Shown here: one piece after another, positions 1 to 7,668 of the stretch | Position numbering within the stretch: the first letter of the stretch is position 1 | Layout: every line of letters starts with the position of its first letter | Origin: JBHYGK01 sp051859045 | GTDB lineage: Bacteria > Pseudomonadota > Gammaproteobacteria > Xanthomonadales > Xanthomonadaceae | DNA: 64,000 nucleotides | NCBI GenBank assembly: GCA_051859045.1 | Contig: JBHYGK010000006.1 | Coordinates: 1-64,000 of the forward strand | Direction: 5' to 3' | The notes under the pieces: model-generated | The model's database searches: none | What the model saw: only the letters and a program-made list of their open reading frames with translations | What the model was told of the DNA's origin: nothing | Program-made: the position numbers and the translations under genes

Positions 1-869
1 TCTCGGCCGACTCCGTGTTCGATCCGCAGACCTGCCTGTCGTTCCTCGACGTGCCTGGCCTGACCGATCCGAACAGCGACCGCCAGATCGACCCGAACAC
101 CGGCGTGCCGGAGACCGATGCGGTCTACTGCGGCCGCACCGGCGGCTACAACGGCACGCAGATCAACGCCTTCCGCCAGGCCAACCCGAACCTCGGTTCG
201 GAGCAGTCGACCCAGTGGTCGGCCGGCGTGGTGTGGGATGCGACCTCGTGGCTGAACGTCTCGCTCGATTACTACAACATCGAGATCGAGGACCGGGTCA
301 AGTTCTTCAGCTCGCAGGAGCTGGTGAACATCGACATCGGCCGTGACACCGATCCGTTCCCGGGCGCCCCGTGCGGCCTGCAGCGTGATCCGATCGACGG
401 CCGCGTCACCCGCATCGACAACTGCTACTTCAACCAGGGCGTGGTCGAGACCGACGGCTTCGACGCCAACGTCCGCACGAACTTCGAGTTCGGCGACTGG
501 GGCACCCTGCGCAACCAGCTCGCCGTCTCCTACGTCGCCAGCTTCACGGTCGACGCGGGTGAGGAAGAGGCCGGCACCGAGGGCTTCCCGGAGTTCCGCG
601 CGACCCTCCTCAACACCTGGGAGATCTCGGACTTCGCGTTCAACTACAACATCCGCCACATCGACGAGAACGGTCGTTACTCGTCGCAGACCCTCCACGA
701 CATCCAGGGTTCCTGGAACACCCCGTGGAACGGCACCCTCGCGGTCGGCGTGAACAACCTCGAGAACGAGCTGCCGGAGCTGATCGCCTTCGAAGGCCGC
801 AACTTCAACTTCGCGCTGTACGACGCCTACGGCCGCACGCCGTACCTGCGTTACACCCAGAAGTTCTGA
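1..869 (+). CDS. TonB-dependent receptor, C-terminal part (5' end outside window)
   Basis: C-terminal part of an outer-membrane TonB-dependent receptor, which imports a ligand using energy passed on by TonB-ExbBD. The reading frame is open from base 3, so the start and plug domain lie outside the window; the GTG at 15 is just an internal valine codon. What is visible fits the last beta-strands of the 22-strand barrel: alternating aromatic strands, a cysteine-containing loop, the VGVNNLENELP strand typical of the family, a YGRTPYLRY final strand and a terminal Phe, the signature read by the BAM machinery. A strong terminator follows at 912-943. The ligand cannot be told from this part; large receptors of this kind in Xanthomonadales often take up oligosaccharides or peptides. 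Confidence 0.9.
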   Translation, partial: SADSVFDPQTCLSFLDVPGLTDPNSDRQIDPNTGVPETDAVYCGRTGGYNGTQINAFRQANPNLGSEQSTQWSAGVVWDATSWLNVSLDYYNIEIEDRVKFFSSQELVNIDIGRDTDPFPGAPCGLQRDPIDGRVTRIDNCYFNQGVVETDGFDANVRTNFEFGDWGTLRNQLAVSYVASFTVDAGEEEAGTEGFPEFRATLLNTWEISDFAFNYNIRHIDENGRYSSQTLHDIQGSWNTPWNGTLAVGVNNLENELPELIAFEGRNFNFALYDAYGRTPYLRYTQKF

Positions 870-911
870 TCCGCCGCGGCATCGTCCACGCCCGCGTGGA
901 CGCGTGACACC

Positions 912-943
912 GAAGGGGCCCCTCGCGGGGCCCCTTCTTTTTT
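912..943 (+). terminator. Rho-independent terminator of the TonB-dependent receptor gene
   Basis: Perfect 10-bp GC-rich stem (AAGGGGCCCC / GGGGCCCCTT) with a TCGC loop, followed by CTTTTTT. It starts 43 bases after the receptor stop codon. There is no T-run on the other strand, so it serves the plus strand only. Confidence 0.93.
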
Positions 944-1015
944 GGCGTGGAGGAGAGCGTGCCGGCGGGCCCGAGGCGATGGCGCGCGCGCGACCGGCGC
1001 GGCCGCGCCGGCGGC

Positions 1016-2377
1016 TCAGCGCAGCAGCACCAGCGTCGCGAGGCCGAGGAAGCTCAGGAAGCCCACCACGTCGGTGACGGTGGTGAGGATGACGCCGCCG
1101 GCCAGCGCCGGGTCGAGGTTCATGCGCTTGAGCGTCAGCGGGGCCAGCACGCCGGTCAGGGCCGCCGCGAGCAGGTTGATCACCAGCGCCGCGCCGATCA
1201 CCAGGCTCAGCGCCGCGTCCTGGAACCACGCGAACGCGGCCACGCCGACCACGCCGCCGAGCATCACGCCGTTGAGCAGGGCCACCCGGACCTCCTTCCA
1301 CAGCAGGGTGCGCGCGTTGGACGCGCCCACCTGGCCCAGGGCCAGGCCGCGGACCATCAGCGCCAGCACCTGGGTGCCGGCGTTGCCGCCCATGCCCGCC
1401 ACGATCGGCATCAGCACGGCCAGCGCGACCACGCGCTCGAGGGTGTCCTGGAATTGCCCCACCACGCTCGAGGCGACGAAGGCGGTGAGCATGTTCACGC
1501 CCAGCCAGACCATGCGCCGGCGCGAGGCGCGGGTGACCGGCGAGAACAGGTCCTCGTCCTCGTCGAGGCCGGCGGCGCTGAGCACCTGGTGCTCGGCCTG
1601 GTCGCGGATGATGTCGACCACGTCGTCGATGGTGATCCGGCCGAGCAGGATGTTGGCCGCGTCCACGACCGGCGCCGAGACGTAGTCGTGGTCGGAGAAC
1701 AGCGTGGCCACCTCGGCCGAGCGCGCGTCGACCGGGATCGCCGGCTGCTCGTCGTCGATGAGCTCGTTGATCGGGGTGGAGGCGTCTCGGGTGAGCAGCG
1801 CGGCCAGCGGCAGGCGGCCGAGGTACTGGTGGCGGCGGCTGACCACGAACAGGTGGTCGGTGTGCTCCGGGATCTCGCCGCGCAGGCGCAGGTAGCGCAG
1901 CACCACGTCGACGGTCACGTCGGCGCGCACGGTGATCACGTCGGGGTTCATCAGGCGCCCGGCGCTGTCCTCGGGGTAGGACAGGACCTGCTCGAGGCGC
2001 TCGCGGTTCTCGCGGTCCATCGACTTCAGCACCTCGTCGATGACCTGGTCGGGCAGGTCCTCGACCAGGTCGGCGAGGTCGTCGATGTCCAGCGACTCGG
2101 CCGCGGCGACCATCTCGTCGGTGTCCATCTCGGCCAGCAGGCTCTCGCGGACCTCCTCGCCGACGTGGACCAGCACCTCGCCGTCGTCCTCGGGATCGAC
2201 CAGGCCCCAGACGATCGCGCGCTTGCCCGGGGGCAGCGACTCGAGCAGGTTGCCGATCTCGGCCGTGGAGAGGGTGTTGACCATCCGCCGCACCGGCCCG
2301 AGGCGGCCGGCGTCCAGCGCGTCCGACAGCAGCCTCAGCTGGCGCGCGGTCTTGTCGTGGCGGATCGACTCGGCCAT
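1016..2377 (-). CDS. mgtE: Magnesium transporter MgtE
   Basis: Mg2+ channel/transporter of the inner membrane, 453 aa, the usual length. It has the acidic cytoplasmic N domain (about residues 20-130, with the typical LVEDLPDQV and PEDSAGRLM segments), two CBS domains (about 135-255, IPVDARS...VDAANILLGRITIDDVVDII) that sense Mg2+, and a hydrophobic C-terminal half with five membrane segments (about 290-453) including the conserved GNAGTQ pore motif. It is the last gene of the minus-strand PTS block, 70 bases after ptsI, with a possible promoter of its own (GATAAT at 2437-2442). I see no Mg2+ riboswitch; the leader is too short. Confidence 0.96.
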   Translation of the reverse strand: MAESIRHDKTARQLRLLSDALDAGRLGPVRRMVNTLSTAEIGNLLESLPPGKRAIVWGLVDPEDDGEVLVHVGEEVRESLLAEMDTDEMVAAAESLDIDDLADLVEDLPDQVIDEVLKSMDRENRERLEQVLSYPEDSAGRLMNPDVITVRADVTVDVVLRYLRLRGEIPEHTDHLFVVSRRHQYLGRLPLAALLTRDASTPINELIDDEQPAIPVDARSAEVATLFSDHDYVSAPVVDAANILLGRITIDDVVDIIRDQAEHQVLSAAGLDEDEDLFSPVTRASRRRMVWLGVNMLTAFVASSVVGQFQDTLERVVALAVLMPIVAGMGGNAGTQVLALMVRGLALGQVGASNARTLLWKEVRVALLNGVMLGGVVGVAAFAWFQDAALSLVIGAALVINLLAAALTGVLAPLTLKRMNLDPALAGGVILTTVTDVVGFLSFLGLATLVLLR

Positions 2378-2436
2378 GCGGGCTCCGATGCGCGGGGGAC
2401 GGCGGGGAGGGGGGCGCGGCGTACCGCGAGCCCGGG

Positions 2437-2442
2437 ATTATC
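2437..2442 (-). promoter_or_regulatory. Possible -10 element for mgtE
   Basis: GATAAT on the minus strand in the ptsI-mgtE gap, about 60 bases before the mgtE ATG. No convincing -35 is seen. It would allow mgtE expression independent of the PTS genes. Confidence 0.35.
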
Positions 2443-2447
2443 CGCGC

Positions 2448-4166
2448 TCAGGCGCGCGCGAGCCAGCGCGCGATGCCTGCCTGGTCCGGGCAGCGCAGCA
2501 GGCCGGCGGCGCGGCGGCGCAGCGCGGCGAGCTCGAGGCCGCCGAGGCGGTCGCGCAGCGCGAGCAGGCCCGACGGGTGCAGGCTGAAGTCGCGCAGGCC
2601 CAGCGCGAGCAGGGCCGGGGCCAGCACCGGGTCGCCGGCCACTTCGCCGCAGACCGACACCGGCAATCCGCGGCGTGCGCCGAAGGCGATCACCTCCTTC
2701 AGCAGCCGCAGCACCGCCGGGTGCATCGGGCTGTAGAGGTCGCCGAGCGCCTCGTTGTCGCGGTCGGCGGCCAGCACGTACTGGACCAGGTCGTTGGTGC
2801 CGATCGACAGGAAGTCGACCAGGTCGCCGATCGCGGGCAGGGCCAGCGCCGCGGCGGGCACCTCGATCATCGCGCCCAGCGGCACGTGCGCGGCGGTGGC
2901 GTGGCCCTCGCCGCGGAGCGCGTCGCGCAGCCGGGCGAGCAGGGCGCGCACGGCGACCAGCTCCTCGCGGCGCGCCACCATCGGCACCAGCACGCGCACG
3001 TCGCCGAACGCCGAGGCGCGCAGCATGGCCCGCAGCTGGGCCTCGAACAGCGCGCCGCGCGCCAGCGACAGGCGCACCCCGCGCAGGCCGAGCGCGGGGT
3101 TGGGCTCGCCGCGCTGGACGATGCCGCTGGCGTCGACCTTGTCGGCGCCGAGGTCGAGCGTGCGCAGCACCACCGGGCGGCCGGGCATGGCCAGGGCGAG
3201 GTCGCGGTAGATCTCGAACTGCTCGTCCTCGCCCGGCGGCTCGCTGCGGCGCAGGAACAGGAACTCGGTGCGGTACAGGCCGATGCCGTCGGCGCCCAGC
3301 GCGTGGGCCTCGGCGACGTCCTCGGCGGACTCGGCGTTGGCGTGCAGGCGCAGCGCCTCGCCGTCGCGCGAGCGGGTGGCCCGGCCGCGCAGGCGCTGCA
3401 GCCGGCGGTGCTCGGCGGCGAGCACCTCGCGCCTGAGCGCATGCGCCTCGAGGTCGGCGGCGTCCGGGCGCAGCACCACCTCGCCGCGCTCGCCGTCGAC
3501 GATGACCACGTCGCCGTCGTCGGCCAGCGCCAGCGCGTCGCCGGCGCCGACCACCAGCGGCAGGTGCAGGCTGCGGGCGAGGATCGCGCTGTGGCTGAGC
3601 ACGCTGCCGCCGGTGGTGACCACCGCGACCACGCCGCGCGCCTGCAGCTGGGCCAGCTCGGCGGGGCCGACGGCGTCGCTGACCAGCACCTCGCCGGCCA
3701 GGCCCTCGGGGGCCTCGCTGGCCTCGCCGCGGTGCAGCGCCGCGCGCAGCCGGCCGACCACGTGGTCGAGGTCCTCCAGGCGGCTGCGGAAGTAGTCGTC
3801 GTCCATGCCCTCGAACACCGCCGCGATGCGGTCGCGCTGCAGCTTCAGCGCGTACTCCGCGGCGTAGCGGCCGTCGCGCACCAGCGCCTCGAGGCCGTGG
3901 CGCAGCTCGGGGTCGTCGAGGATCAGGGCGTGCAGGTCGAGGAATTCGCCCAGCTCGCGCGCCAGCGCGCCCTGCAGGCGCGAGCGCTGGTCGTGCAGGG
4001 CCTGGCGGGTGGCGTCCATGGCGCGGGCCAGCCGGGCGAGTTCGTCGGCCACCTCGTCGGCGCCGACCCGGCGCTCGGTGACCTCGAAGGCCTGCGGCAG
4101 GCGCAGCCGCACCCGGCCCAGCGCGAGGCCCTTCGCCGCGCCGTGGGCCGAGAGCGCCGCGCGCAT
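2448..4166 (-). CDS. ptsI: PTS enzyme I (phosphoenolpyruvate-protein phosphotransferase)
   Basis: Cytoplasmic enzyme I, which takes phosphate from phosphoenolpyruvate and passes it to HPr. At 572 aa it has the length of the sugar-type enzyme I and lacks the N-terminal GAF domain of the PtsP/EI-Ntr type. The phosphorylated His is H192 in GGSVLSHSAILAR. The C-terminal PEP-binding domain shows the LYRTEFLF, DFLSIGTNDL and SVCGEVAGDP motifs, the last with the catalytic Cys. The ATG overlaps the ptsH stop codon by one base, so the two are translationally coupled. No EIIB or EIIC gene is present nearby, which suggests a regulatory role. Confidence 0.97.
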   Translation of the reverse strand: MRAALSAHGAAKGLALGRVRLRLPQAFEVTERRVGADEVADELARLARAMDATRQALHDQRSRLQGALARELGEFLDLHALILDDPELRHGLEALVRDGRYAAEYALKLQRDRIAAVFEGMDDDYFRSRLEDLDHVVGRLRAALHRGEASEAPEGLAGEVLVSDAVGPAELAQLQARGVVAVVTTGGSVLSHSAILARSLHLPLVVGAGDALALADDGDVVIVDGERGEVVLRPDAADLEAHALRREVLAAEHRRLQRLRGRATRSRDGEALRLHANAESAEDVAEAHALGADGIGLYRTEFLFLRRSEPPGEDEQFEIYRDLALAMPGRPVVLRTLDLGADKVDASGIVQRGEPNPALGLRGVRLSLARGALFEAQLRAMLRASAFGDVRVLVPMVARREELVAVRALLARLRDALRGEGHATAAHVPLGAMIEVPAAALALPAIGDLVDFLSIGTNDLVQYVLAADRDNEALGDLYSPMHPAVLRLLKEVIAFGARRGLPVSVCGEVAGDPVLAPALLALGLRDFSLHPSGLLALRDRLGGLELAALRRRAAGLLRCPDQAGIARWLARA

Positions 4167-4435
4167 CAGGCCTCCTCGTCGAAGCGGCGGGCGAACAGCG
4201 CCTCGGCCGCGGCCAGCGCGGCCTCCTCGTCCACGCCATCCACCCGCAGCACCACGCTGGTGCCGGCGGCGGCGGCCAGCATCAGCACGCCCATGATGCT
4301 CTTGCCGTTGACCTCGCGGCCGCGCGCCACCAGCGTGGCGTGGGCCTCGAAGCCCGAGAGCAGCTGCACCAGCTTGGCCGCGGCGCGCGCGTGCAGGCCC
4401 AGGCGGTTGACGACGGGGATCTCGCGCTCACGCAT
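4166..4435 (-). CDS. ptsH: Phosphocarrier protein HPr
   Basis: Small phosphocarrier, 89 aa. Both regulated residues are present: His15 in NRLGLHARAAAK (phosphate from enzyme I) and Ser46 in GKSIMGVLML (the site used by HPr kinase). With hprK in the same gene block, Ser46 is probably used. The gene overlaps the upstream EIIA gene by 8 bases and ptsI by 1 base. Whether it mainly serves the ManX-type EIIA, PtsN or both is open. Confidence 0.97.
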   Translation of the reverse strand: MREREIPVVNRLGLHARAAAKLVQLLSGFEAHATLVARGREVNGKSIMGVLMLAAAAGTSVVLRVDGVDEEAALAAAEALFARRFDEEA

Positions 4436-4832
4436 CGTCGGCCACCACGCCGTTGCGGCCGCCGGTGGCGACCGCGGCCGCGAGCGCGTCGAGGTCGTAG
4501 TCGGCGTAGTTGAACGCCCGCAGCAGCATCGGCAGGCCCAGGCCCGAGACCCGGCGCACCGGCGTGCCGAGCTGGGCGAGACGGCGCGCGAGCGCGGCCG
4601 GCGAGGCGCCGTAGAGGTCGGTGAGCAGCAGCACGCCGCCGCCGCGGTCGACCCGGCGCAGCGCGGCGCTGGCGCGCGGCAGCAGGGCGTCGAGGTCGGC
4701 GTCGAAGGGCACGTCGAAGGCCTCCGCGTCGAGCGGCAGGCGGCCGAGCAGGCGCGCGGCGACCCGCAGCAGCGGGGCGCCGACGCCCTCGTGGGTGACC
4801 AGCAGGAGTCCGGCGGGGGTGGCGGCGTTCAT
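4428..4832 (-). CDS. PTS EIIA component, mannose (ManX/fructose-IIA) family
   Basis: Stand-alone EIIA domain of 134 aa. The start is set at the ATG at 4832; a longer in-frame form would run into rapZ with a low-complexity Arg-rich segment unlike a protein. The N-terminal LLLVTHEGVG carries the expected phosphorylated His, followed by the alpha/beta fold with GGGVLLLTDLYGASP, as in ManX-type IIA domains. No EIIB, EIIC or EIID partner lies in the window, so a regulatory output is more likely than sugar uptake. It follows rapZ by 41 bases and overlaps ptsH by 8. Confidence 0.9.
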   Translation of the reverse strand: MNAATPAGLLLVTHEGVGAPLLRVAARLLGRLPLDAEAFDVPFDADLDALLPRASAALRRVDRGGGVLLLTDLYGASPAALARRLAQLGTPVRRVSGLGLPMLLRAFNYADYDLDALAAAVATGGRNGVVADDA

Positions 4833-4873
4833 GGCCGCGAAGGTAGCAGGCGGCGGCGCGGCGGCGCCACGGC

Positions 4874-5749
4874 TCACTCGATCTCGCGGTGGAAGGTGTG
4901 CACGTCGTCGCGGCCCGCGGCGCGCAGGGCCGCGGCCAGCGACTCGGCCAGCCACACCGAGCGGTGGCGGCCGCCGGTGCAGCCGAAGGCCACGGTCAGG
5001 TAGCTGCGCGTCTCGGACTCGAAGCGCGGCAGCCACTCGGCGATGAAGCCGCAGGCGCCGTCGCGGAAGCGCACGGCCAGCGGGTCGGCGTCGAGGTGCT
5101 CGCGCACCGCCGGGTCGCGGCCCGACAGCGGCCGCAGCCGGGCGTCCCAGTGCGGGTTCGGCAGCGCGCGGGCGTCGAACACGAAGTCGGCGTCGGCCGG
5201 CACGCCGCGCCGGTAGGCGAAGCTCTCCACCAGCACCGACAGGCCCGGCTGGGCCATGCCGAGATCGGTGATCACGCGCCGGCGGTGCTGGTGGACGTTG
5301 AGCTCGGAGGTGTCGATGACGATGTCGGCCAGCGCCAGCACCGGGCGCAGCATCTGCCGTTCGAGCACGATGGCGTCGGCCAGCGCGAGCCCCGCGTGCG
5401 AGAGCGGATGGCGGCGGCGGGTCTCGGCGTAGCGCTTGAGCAGCACCGCGTCGGTGGTGTCGAAGAACACCAGCCGGTGGTCGAAGCCCAGCGCGCCGAC
5501 GGCCGAGAGCCAGTCGCCGAGCTGGGTGAGGTCGGCGTTGCGGGCGCGCACGTCGACGCCGACCGCCAGCTTCGGCGCGGGCTCGCCGGGGACCACCTCG
5601 ACCGAGCGCACGAAGTCCGGCAGCAGGGCGACCGGCAGGTTGTCGACGCAGGTGTAGCCGAGGTCCTCGAGGGTGCGCAGCGCCAGCGACTTGCCGCCTC
5701 CCGACAGGCCGGAGATCACGGTGAGGACGGGGCGGGCGGGCTCGCTCAT
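4874..5749 (-). CDS. rapZ: RNase adapter protein RapZ (YvcJ/YhbJ family NTPase)
   Basis: P-loop NTPase, 291 aa, the usual size. Walker A is GLSGGGKS (residues 14-21), followed by the family motifs LGYTCVDNLP, and at the C terminus the GCTGGRHRSVWLAE segment of the RNA/metabolite-binding domain. In E. coli RapZ directs RNase E to the sRNA GlmZ and so tunes glucosamine-6-phosphate synthesis; many other bacteria keep the gene next to hprK and ptsN, as here, without a known GlmZ. The ATG lies one base after the hprK stop codon. Its target here cannot be told from sequence. Confidence 0.95.
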   Translation of the reverse strand: MSEPARPVLTVISGLSGGGKSLALRTLEDLGYTCVDNLPVALLPDFVRSVEVVPGEPAPKLAVGVDVRARNADLTQLGDWLSAVGALGFDHRLVFFDTTDAVLLKRYAETRRRHPLSHAGLALADAIVLERQMLRPVLALADIVIDTSELNVHQHRRRVITDLGMAQPGLSVLVESFAYRRGVPADADFVFDARALPNPHWDARLRPLSGRDPAVREHLDADPLAVRFRDGACGFIAEWLPRFESETRSYLTVAFGCTGGRHRSVWLAESLAAALRAAGRDDVHTFHREIE

Positions 5750-5750
5750 G

Positions 5751-6710
5751 TCAGTCGGCGCTGCGCTGCAGGAAGTGGTTGTGGCGGGCGAGGAACGCGG
5801 CGGCGGGATCGATGCCCTTGCTGCGCAGGATGTGCAGCCGCGCGGCGGCCTCGGTGAGCACGGCGAGGTTGCGGCCCGCGCGCACCGGCAGGGTGATCTC
5901 GGGCACGTCGAGGTCGAGCACGCGGCGGGTGTGGCCGCCACCGGTGATGCGGTCGAGCGCGTCCACCGGCTGGCTGGGCTCGGCCTGGCCGGGCAGGCCC
6001 AGGTGCACGATCAGGCGCAGGTACTTGTTCCGCTTCACCGCGGTGTCGCCGAACATCTCGCGCACGTTCATGATCCCGAGGCCGCGGACCTCCAGCAGGT
6101 CGTGCAGCAGCTCGGGGCAGGTGCCGTCGAGCACGTCGGGCGCGATCTGGGTGAACTCCGGCGCGTCGTCGGCCACCAGCCGGTGCCCGCGGGTGAGCAG
6201 CTCCAGCGCCAGCTCGCTCTTGCCGGCGCCGGAGTCGCCGGTGATCAGCACGCCGATCGAGTACAGCTCCATGAACACGCCGTGCAGCGTGACCCGCGGC
6301 GCCAGCGTGCGCGCGAGGTGGTACTGCAGGAAGTTCAGCAGCTCGTGGCCGCGCTTGGGCGAGCCCCACAGCGGCGTGGCGGACTCCTCGGCGGCCTCGA
6401 GCAGGTCGCCGGGGCAGGCCTGGCCCTTCGAGACCACCAGCGCCAGCGGCCGGGTCTCGATGATCTTGGCGATGGTCTCCCAGCGCAGGCGGGCGTCGAG
6501 CGAGTCCAGCCAGGCCAGCTCCTCGGTGCCGAGGATCTGCACCCGGTTGGGGTAGATGACGTTGAGGTAGCCCGCCAGCGAGGGCCGGCGCGACACCGTC
6601 TCGCCCGCCTCCAGCACCCGCCCCTCGCCGGCCAGGCCGGCGAGCCAGCGCAGGCCGAGGCGCGCCTGCTGCTGGTCGAACAGCTCGCGGGCGCTGATGC
6701 GCGCGTTCAT
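5751..6710 (-). CDS. hprK: HPr kinase/phosphorylase
   Basis: Bifunctional Ser/Thr kinase and phosphorylase acting on Ser46 of HPr, 319 aa. It has the N-terminal domain (1-130), the catalytic His in LHGVFMELY (H143), Walker A GDSGAGKS (158-165), and the HPrK signature LEVRGLGIMNVREMFGD. Its ATG overlaps the ptsN stop codon (ATGA) and its stop lies one base before rapZ. The partner HPr two genes downstream keeps Ser46. In proteobacteria hprK usually has such a regulatory setting rather than the carbon-repression role known from Firmicutes. Confidence 0.96.
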   Translation of the reverse strand: MNARISARELFDQQQARLGLRWLAGLAGEGRVLEAGETVSRRPSLAGYLNVIYPNRVQILGTEELAWLDSLDARLRWETIAKIIETRPLALVVSKGQACPGDLLEAAEESATPLWGSPKRGHELLNFLQYHLARTLAPRVTLHGVFMELYSIGVLITGDSGAGKSELALELLTRGHRLVADDAPEFTQIAPDVLDGTCPELLHDLLEVRGLGIMNVREMFGDTAVKRNKYLRLIVHLGLPGQAEPSQPVDALDRITGGGHTRRVLDLDVPEITLPVRAGRNLAVLTEAAARLHILRSKGIDPAAAFLARHNHFLQRSAD

Positions 6711-7177
6711 GCCGCGGCGTTGCGCGGATCCGCGCCCTCGCGCAGCACGGCGAGCAGGGCGGCGGCGTCCGGCGCCGCGCGCAGCGCGTCGCGGAAGGCC
6801 TCGCTGGAGAAGCGCTCGGCGAGCTCGGAGAGCAGCACCAGGTGCTGGTGGGTGAAGTGCTCGGGCACCGCGAGGGCGAACACCAGGTCCACCGGCTGGC
6901 CGTCGGGCGCGCCGAAGTCGACCGGTTCGGCGAGGCGCACGAACGCGCCGATCGCCGAGCCCAGGCCGGCGACGCGCCCGTGCGGGATCGCGACGCCGTG
7001 GCCGAGGCCGGTGCTGCCGAGGCGCTCGCGCGCGCACAGGCCGTCGAACAGGCTGCCCTCGAGCGCGCCGCCCTGCCCATCGCTGAGCAGGGTGGCGAGC
7101 GTCTCGAGCAGGCGCTTCTTGCTGGTGGTGGTGCTGGACAGGACCCTCGTGGGCGCCAGCAGGTCGAGCCATTGCAT
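6707..7177 (-). CDS. ptsN: Nitrogen PTS EIIA protein PtsN
   Basis: EIIA-Ntr, 156 aa, a regulatory phosphoacceptor. The active-site His is H66 in GLGHGVAIPHGRV. The fold motifs of the fructose/mannitol EIIA family follow (PVDLVFALAVPEH...HLVLLSELAERF). In enteric bacteria this protein controls potassium transport and stress responses depending on phosphorylation. It lies 6 bases after hpf and overlaps hprK by 4, the classical rpoN-hpf-ptsN order, so it is likely fed by the HPr/enzyme I encoded four to five genes downstream. Confidence 0.96.
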   Translation of the reverse strand: MQWLDLLAPTRVLSSTTTSKKRLLETLATLLSDGQGGALEGSLFDGLCARERLGSTGLGHGVAIPHGRVAGLGSAIGAFVRLAEPVDFGAPDGQPVDLVFALAVPEHFTHQHLVLLSELAERFSSEAFRDALRAAPDAAALLAVLREGADPRNAAA

Positions 7178-7183
7178 GAGGGG

Positions 7184-7510
7184 TCAGTCGGCCGTCGGGC
7201 TGCGCAGCGGGGATTCGCCGCGGTGGTGGTCGGTGATCTTCTCCTTGTGCTTGAGCACGAGGCGATCGAGCTTGTCGCCGAGGGCGTCGATGGCGGCGTA
7301 CATGTCGGCGGCGGAGGCATCGGCGTGCAGCGTGCGGCCGGTGGCCAGCAGCGTGGCCTCGGCCTTCTGCTCGAGCTTGTCGACCGAGAGCACCACCCGG
7401 GCCTCGAGGTGGTGGTCGAAGTGCCGCGCGACGCGCGCGAGCTTGGCGTCGACGTAGTCGCGCAGGGCGGGCGTGAGCTCGATCTGGTGTCCGCTGATGT
7501 CGATCCGCAT
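7184..7510 (-). CDS. hpf: Ribosome hibernation promoting factor (HPF, short type)
   Basis: Short-type HPF of 108 aa, which binds the 30S decoding region and helps form inactive 100S ribosomes in stationary phase. Visible features are the MRIDISGHQIELTPALRDYV start, a beta-alpha-beta-beta-beta-alpha core and the basic helix DKLDRLVLKHKEKITDHH. The ATG is preceded by a good ribosome-binding site (AGGAGG, 7 bases upstream). It is the first gene after a 158-base gap behind rpoN, with a plausible promoter at 7585-7614, so it may head its own transcript hpf-ptsN-hprK-rapZ and beyond. Confidence 0.95.
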   Translation of the reverse strand: MRIDISGHQIELTPALRDYVDAKLARVARHFDHHLEARVVLSVDKLEQKAEATLLATGRTLHADASAADMYAAIDALGDKLDRLVLKHKEKITDHHRGESPLRSPTAD

Positions 7511-7584
7511 GTGAGGCCTCCTGACGGGAGCGTGGGTGGGCACGGCGTGGTGGCGGGCGATGCGCGCGGCCACGCCGCGCGACC

Positions 7585-7614
7585 ACCCTAGGCCCGGATG
7601 TCCGGGAGGGTCAA
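7585..7614 (-). promoter_or_regulatory. Putative sigma-70 promoter for hpf-ptsN, with a dyad in the spacer
   Basis: On the minus strand TTGACC (7614-7609) is followed by an 18-base spacer and TAGGGT (7590-7585). The spacer holds the near-perfect dyad CCCGGATGTCCGGG (7593-7606, 6-bp arms around 2 bases), placed where a repressor would block RNA polymerase. The hpf ATG is about 75 bases further on. Confidence 0.45.
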
Positions 7615-7668
7615 TGGCTGGAGGCGGGGGGTGGCGCGCGGGGCCGCGCGGCGCATGCTCATGGCGTT

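Noticed and set aside
15..17. GTG as the start of the first gene
   Set aside because: The frame is open to the left edge and the protein is only the end of a TonB-dependent receptor barrel, so this is an internal Val codon.
4833..5036. N-terminal extension of the ManX-type EIIA gene
   Set aside because: The added residues overlap rapZ, are Arg/Pro-rich and do not belong to the EIIA fold.
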